A DNA stretch of 64,000 bases. Origin: Polychytrium aggregatum. Its lineage: Eukaryota; Chytridiomycota; Chytridiomycetes; Polychytriales. The DNA lies in NCBI RefSeq assembly GCF_025602895.1, contig NW_026516242.1:351323-415322 (forward strand). The letters run 5' to 3'. A program made the translations under genes and the position numbers. This document shows, piece by piece, positions 62,994 through 64,000 of the stretch (within the stretch, counting starts at the first letter, position 1; the number at the start of each line of letters is the position of its first letter). The notes below the pieces were generated by a model. That model did no database searches and had not been told where the DNA came from. It was given only the letters and a program-made list of their open reading frames with translations.

Positions 62994-63944
62994 ATGAACC
63001 CCGAAGGCCACCCCGATGGAAACGCCGACAACATGAATCAAGTCCTCGCGGCATACAACCACCTTCGCGATCAATTCACCCAGCTGCAGGCCCACATGGC
63101 CGCTCTGCAACAGGCCCAAGCTGCAGCCAATAACCTTGCCCAGTTCCAGGCGCATGCCGTCCACAACGACCGAGAACCTAGAGTCGCTGACCCCGCCTTC
63201 TTTTCGGGCCGCCGTTCGGAATCTAGAAGCTTCGTCAATCAACTCCGACTTGTGTTTTCCATGCAAGCCCAACGATACAATACCGACCGAATTCAGGTCA
63301 TGTATGCCGCCAGCTTCCTTAGGGAGACTGCCGCCGCATGGTTTGCTCCGATCCTGGAGAGAAACGACCCAACTGTCCTCGAGAACTTTGAAGAGTTCAT
63401 TAGGAGATTCAACGCCTCCTTCGGAGACCCGGACCGTACCAAATCCGCGGAGAGGGCGATCGATGCCCTCGTCCAAAGGGGACGCTCCGCTGCAGCATAT
63501 ATTGCGGAGTTTCGCCGCCTCGCCGTAGACACCAACTGGAACGAGGCCGCCCTGCGTCACGCCCTCCGTCGTGGACTCAACTCAGAAGTTAAGGACGAGT
63601 TGGCCAAGTCCAGGGAGCCCGACGAGTTCGAGGAATGGGTAAACCATATTATCAGCATTGATGCCCGACTCTTTGAACGCCGAAGGGAGCAACGCACCGA
63701 ACGTCGCCCCTCGCACCCCGAACCCAGACAGCTTCACAGGGCCGCCCCCACCTCACACCATGCGTCTCAGATAACACCGATGGAGGTGGATGCCCTCCGA
63801 GGACAAGAACCATCGGGTCATGCCAGCCAAGTTAAGCTTACGCAAGAAGAGCGCGACAGGCGCCGTAAGCTTGGCCTCTGTATGTATTGCTCTGCAAAGG
63901 GGCACTATGCCAAGAACTGCCCCGAGAAGCAGGGTTTTCGCTGA
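62994..63944 (+). CDS. gag: Gag of element D
   Basis: 316 residues from the ATG at 62994, just after the LTR. Helical N-terminus (HLRDQFTQLQAHMAALQQAQ), a retrotransposon gag core (FVNQLRLVFSMQAQRY, AAAWFAPILERNDP, FIRRFNASFGDPDRTKSAERA) and a C-terminal CCHC knuckle (CMYCSAKGHYAKNC). The open frame extends upstream into the LTR but that part is unlikely to be translated. Confidence 0.9.
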   Translation: MNPEGHPDGNADNMNQVLAAYNHLRDQFTQLQAHMAALQQAQAAANNLAQFQAHAVHNDREPRVADPAFFSGRRSESRSFVNQLRLVFSMQAQRYNTDRIQVMYAASFLRETAAAWFAPILERNDPTVLENFEEFIRRFNASFGDPDRTKSAERAIDALVQRGRSAAAYIAEFRRLAVDTNWNEAALRHALRRGLNSEVKDELAKSREPDEFEEWVNHIISIDARLFERRREQRTERRPSHPEPRQLHRAAPTSHHASQITPMEVDALRGQEPSGHASQVKLTQEERDRRRKLGLCMYCSAKGHYAKNCPEKQGFR

Positions 63945-63976
63945 GTCCGACGGTTGCTACAGGAGTACCGTCGGAC
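63932..63976 (+). promoter_or_regulatory. Programmed -1 frameshift signal, element D
   Basis: GGGTTTT (63932-63938, frame xxG GGT TTT), 6-nt spacer ending in the gag stop TGA, then a perfect 10-bp stem GTCCGACGGT (63945-63954) with ACCGTCGGAC (63967-63976), loop of 12 nt. Confidence 0.87.
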
Positions 63977-64000
63977 CCACCTCACCTAGAACCTCCTGAC
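63932..64000 (+). CDS. pol: Pol of element D, first codons
   Basis: The -1 frame is open for all 23 codons to the window edge. No domain is visible yet; the call rests on position after gag and the frameshift signal. Confidence 0.55.

Larger units (their letters stand above)
62703..64000 (+). mobile_element. Element D, Ty3/gypsy-type, 5' end only
   Basis: LTR 62703-62972, gag 62994-63944, frameshift signal 63932-63976 and the first pol codons to the window edge. It is inserted in the 5' LTR of A3. Confidence 0.85.

Overview
The window is nuclear DNA of a GC-rich filamentous or zoosporic fungus. The evidence is compact genes split by many short GT-AG introns (donors often GTACGT or GTAAGY), fungal-type proteins (gamma-tubulin, GPI10/PIG-B, an EH-domain protein, a chitin-binding/DM9 protein), chromodomain Ty3/gypsy elements, a Fanzor nuclease fragment and one U12-type AT-AC intron. 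The last two, with the oleate hydratase, suggest an early-diverging (chytrid-like) lineage. That placement is inference.

Left half (1-29.1 kb) is genic. In order: oleate hydratase (920-3379, +), GPI mannosyltransferase 3 (4330-7416, -), a divergently transcribed SH3/EH protein (7695-10539, +), a CBM5/12-DM9 protein (12236-13573, +), a Nudix hydrolase (14481-15350, +) and its tandem paralog with a lost Nudix box (16381-17569, +). Then come a tRNA-Ala/Lys/Asn cluster (18173-18403), a 5'-truncated Fanzor reading frame (18956-19911), gamma-tubulin (20303-23508, +), pyridoxal kinase (24376-26216, +), a secreted Ser/Thr-rich GPI-anchor-type protein (27225-28244, -) and tRNA-His (28981-29051, -). 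Two copies of a ~335 bp dispersed repeat (3571 and 26453) and a small inverted-repeat element (23832-24139) lie between genes.

Right half (29.1-64 kb) is a nest of LTR retrotransposons built on two inverted copies of an ORF1-like fragment. Target-site duplications (TSDs) order the insertions. A solo LTR of family A (TSD TCAGC) and a reverse-oriented A element (TSD GAAGG) hit the ORF1-like sequence. A tandem pair of forward A elements (30913-52684) sits inside the reverse one. Element B (38332-50327, TSD GCCCC) sits inside the second forward A, and element C (40575-46490, TSD TCTCC) sits inside B. A third reverse A element (57272-62702) follows, and its 5' LTR is broken by element D (62703 to the window end).

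All four families join gag to pol through what looks like a programmed -1 frameshift: a slippery heptamer, a 6-8 nt spacer, and a stem-loop holding the gag stop codon. The stems differ in sequence but keep pairing. B, C and D have a Tf1-like self-priming arrangement, in which the predicted 5' end of the transcript is complementary to the primer-binding site. A has a conventional TGG-type primer site.

Most worth checking are the frameshift and self-priming signals, the AT-AC intron, the Fanzor fragment, and the recombination history of the nested cluster.
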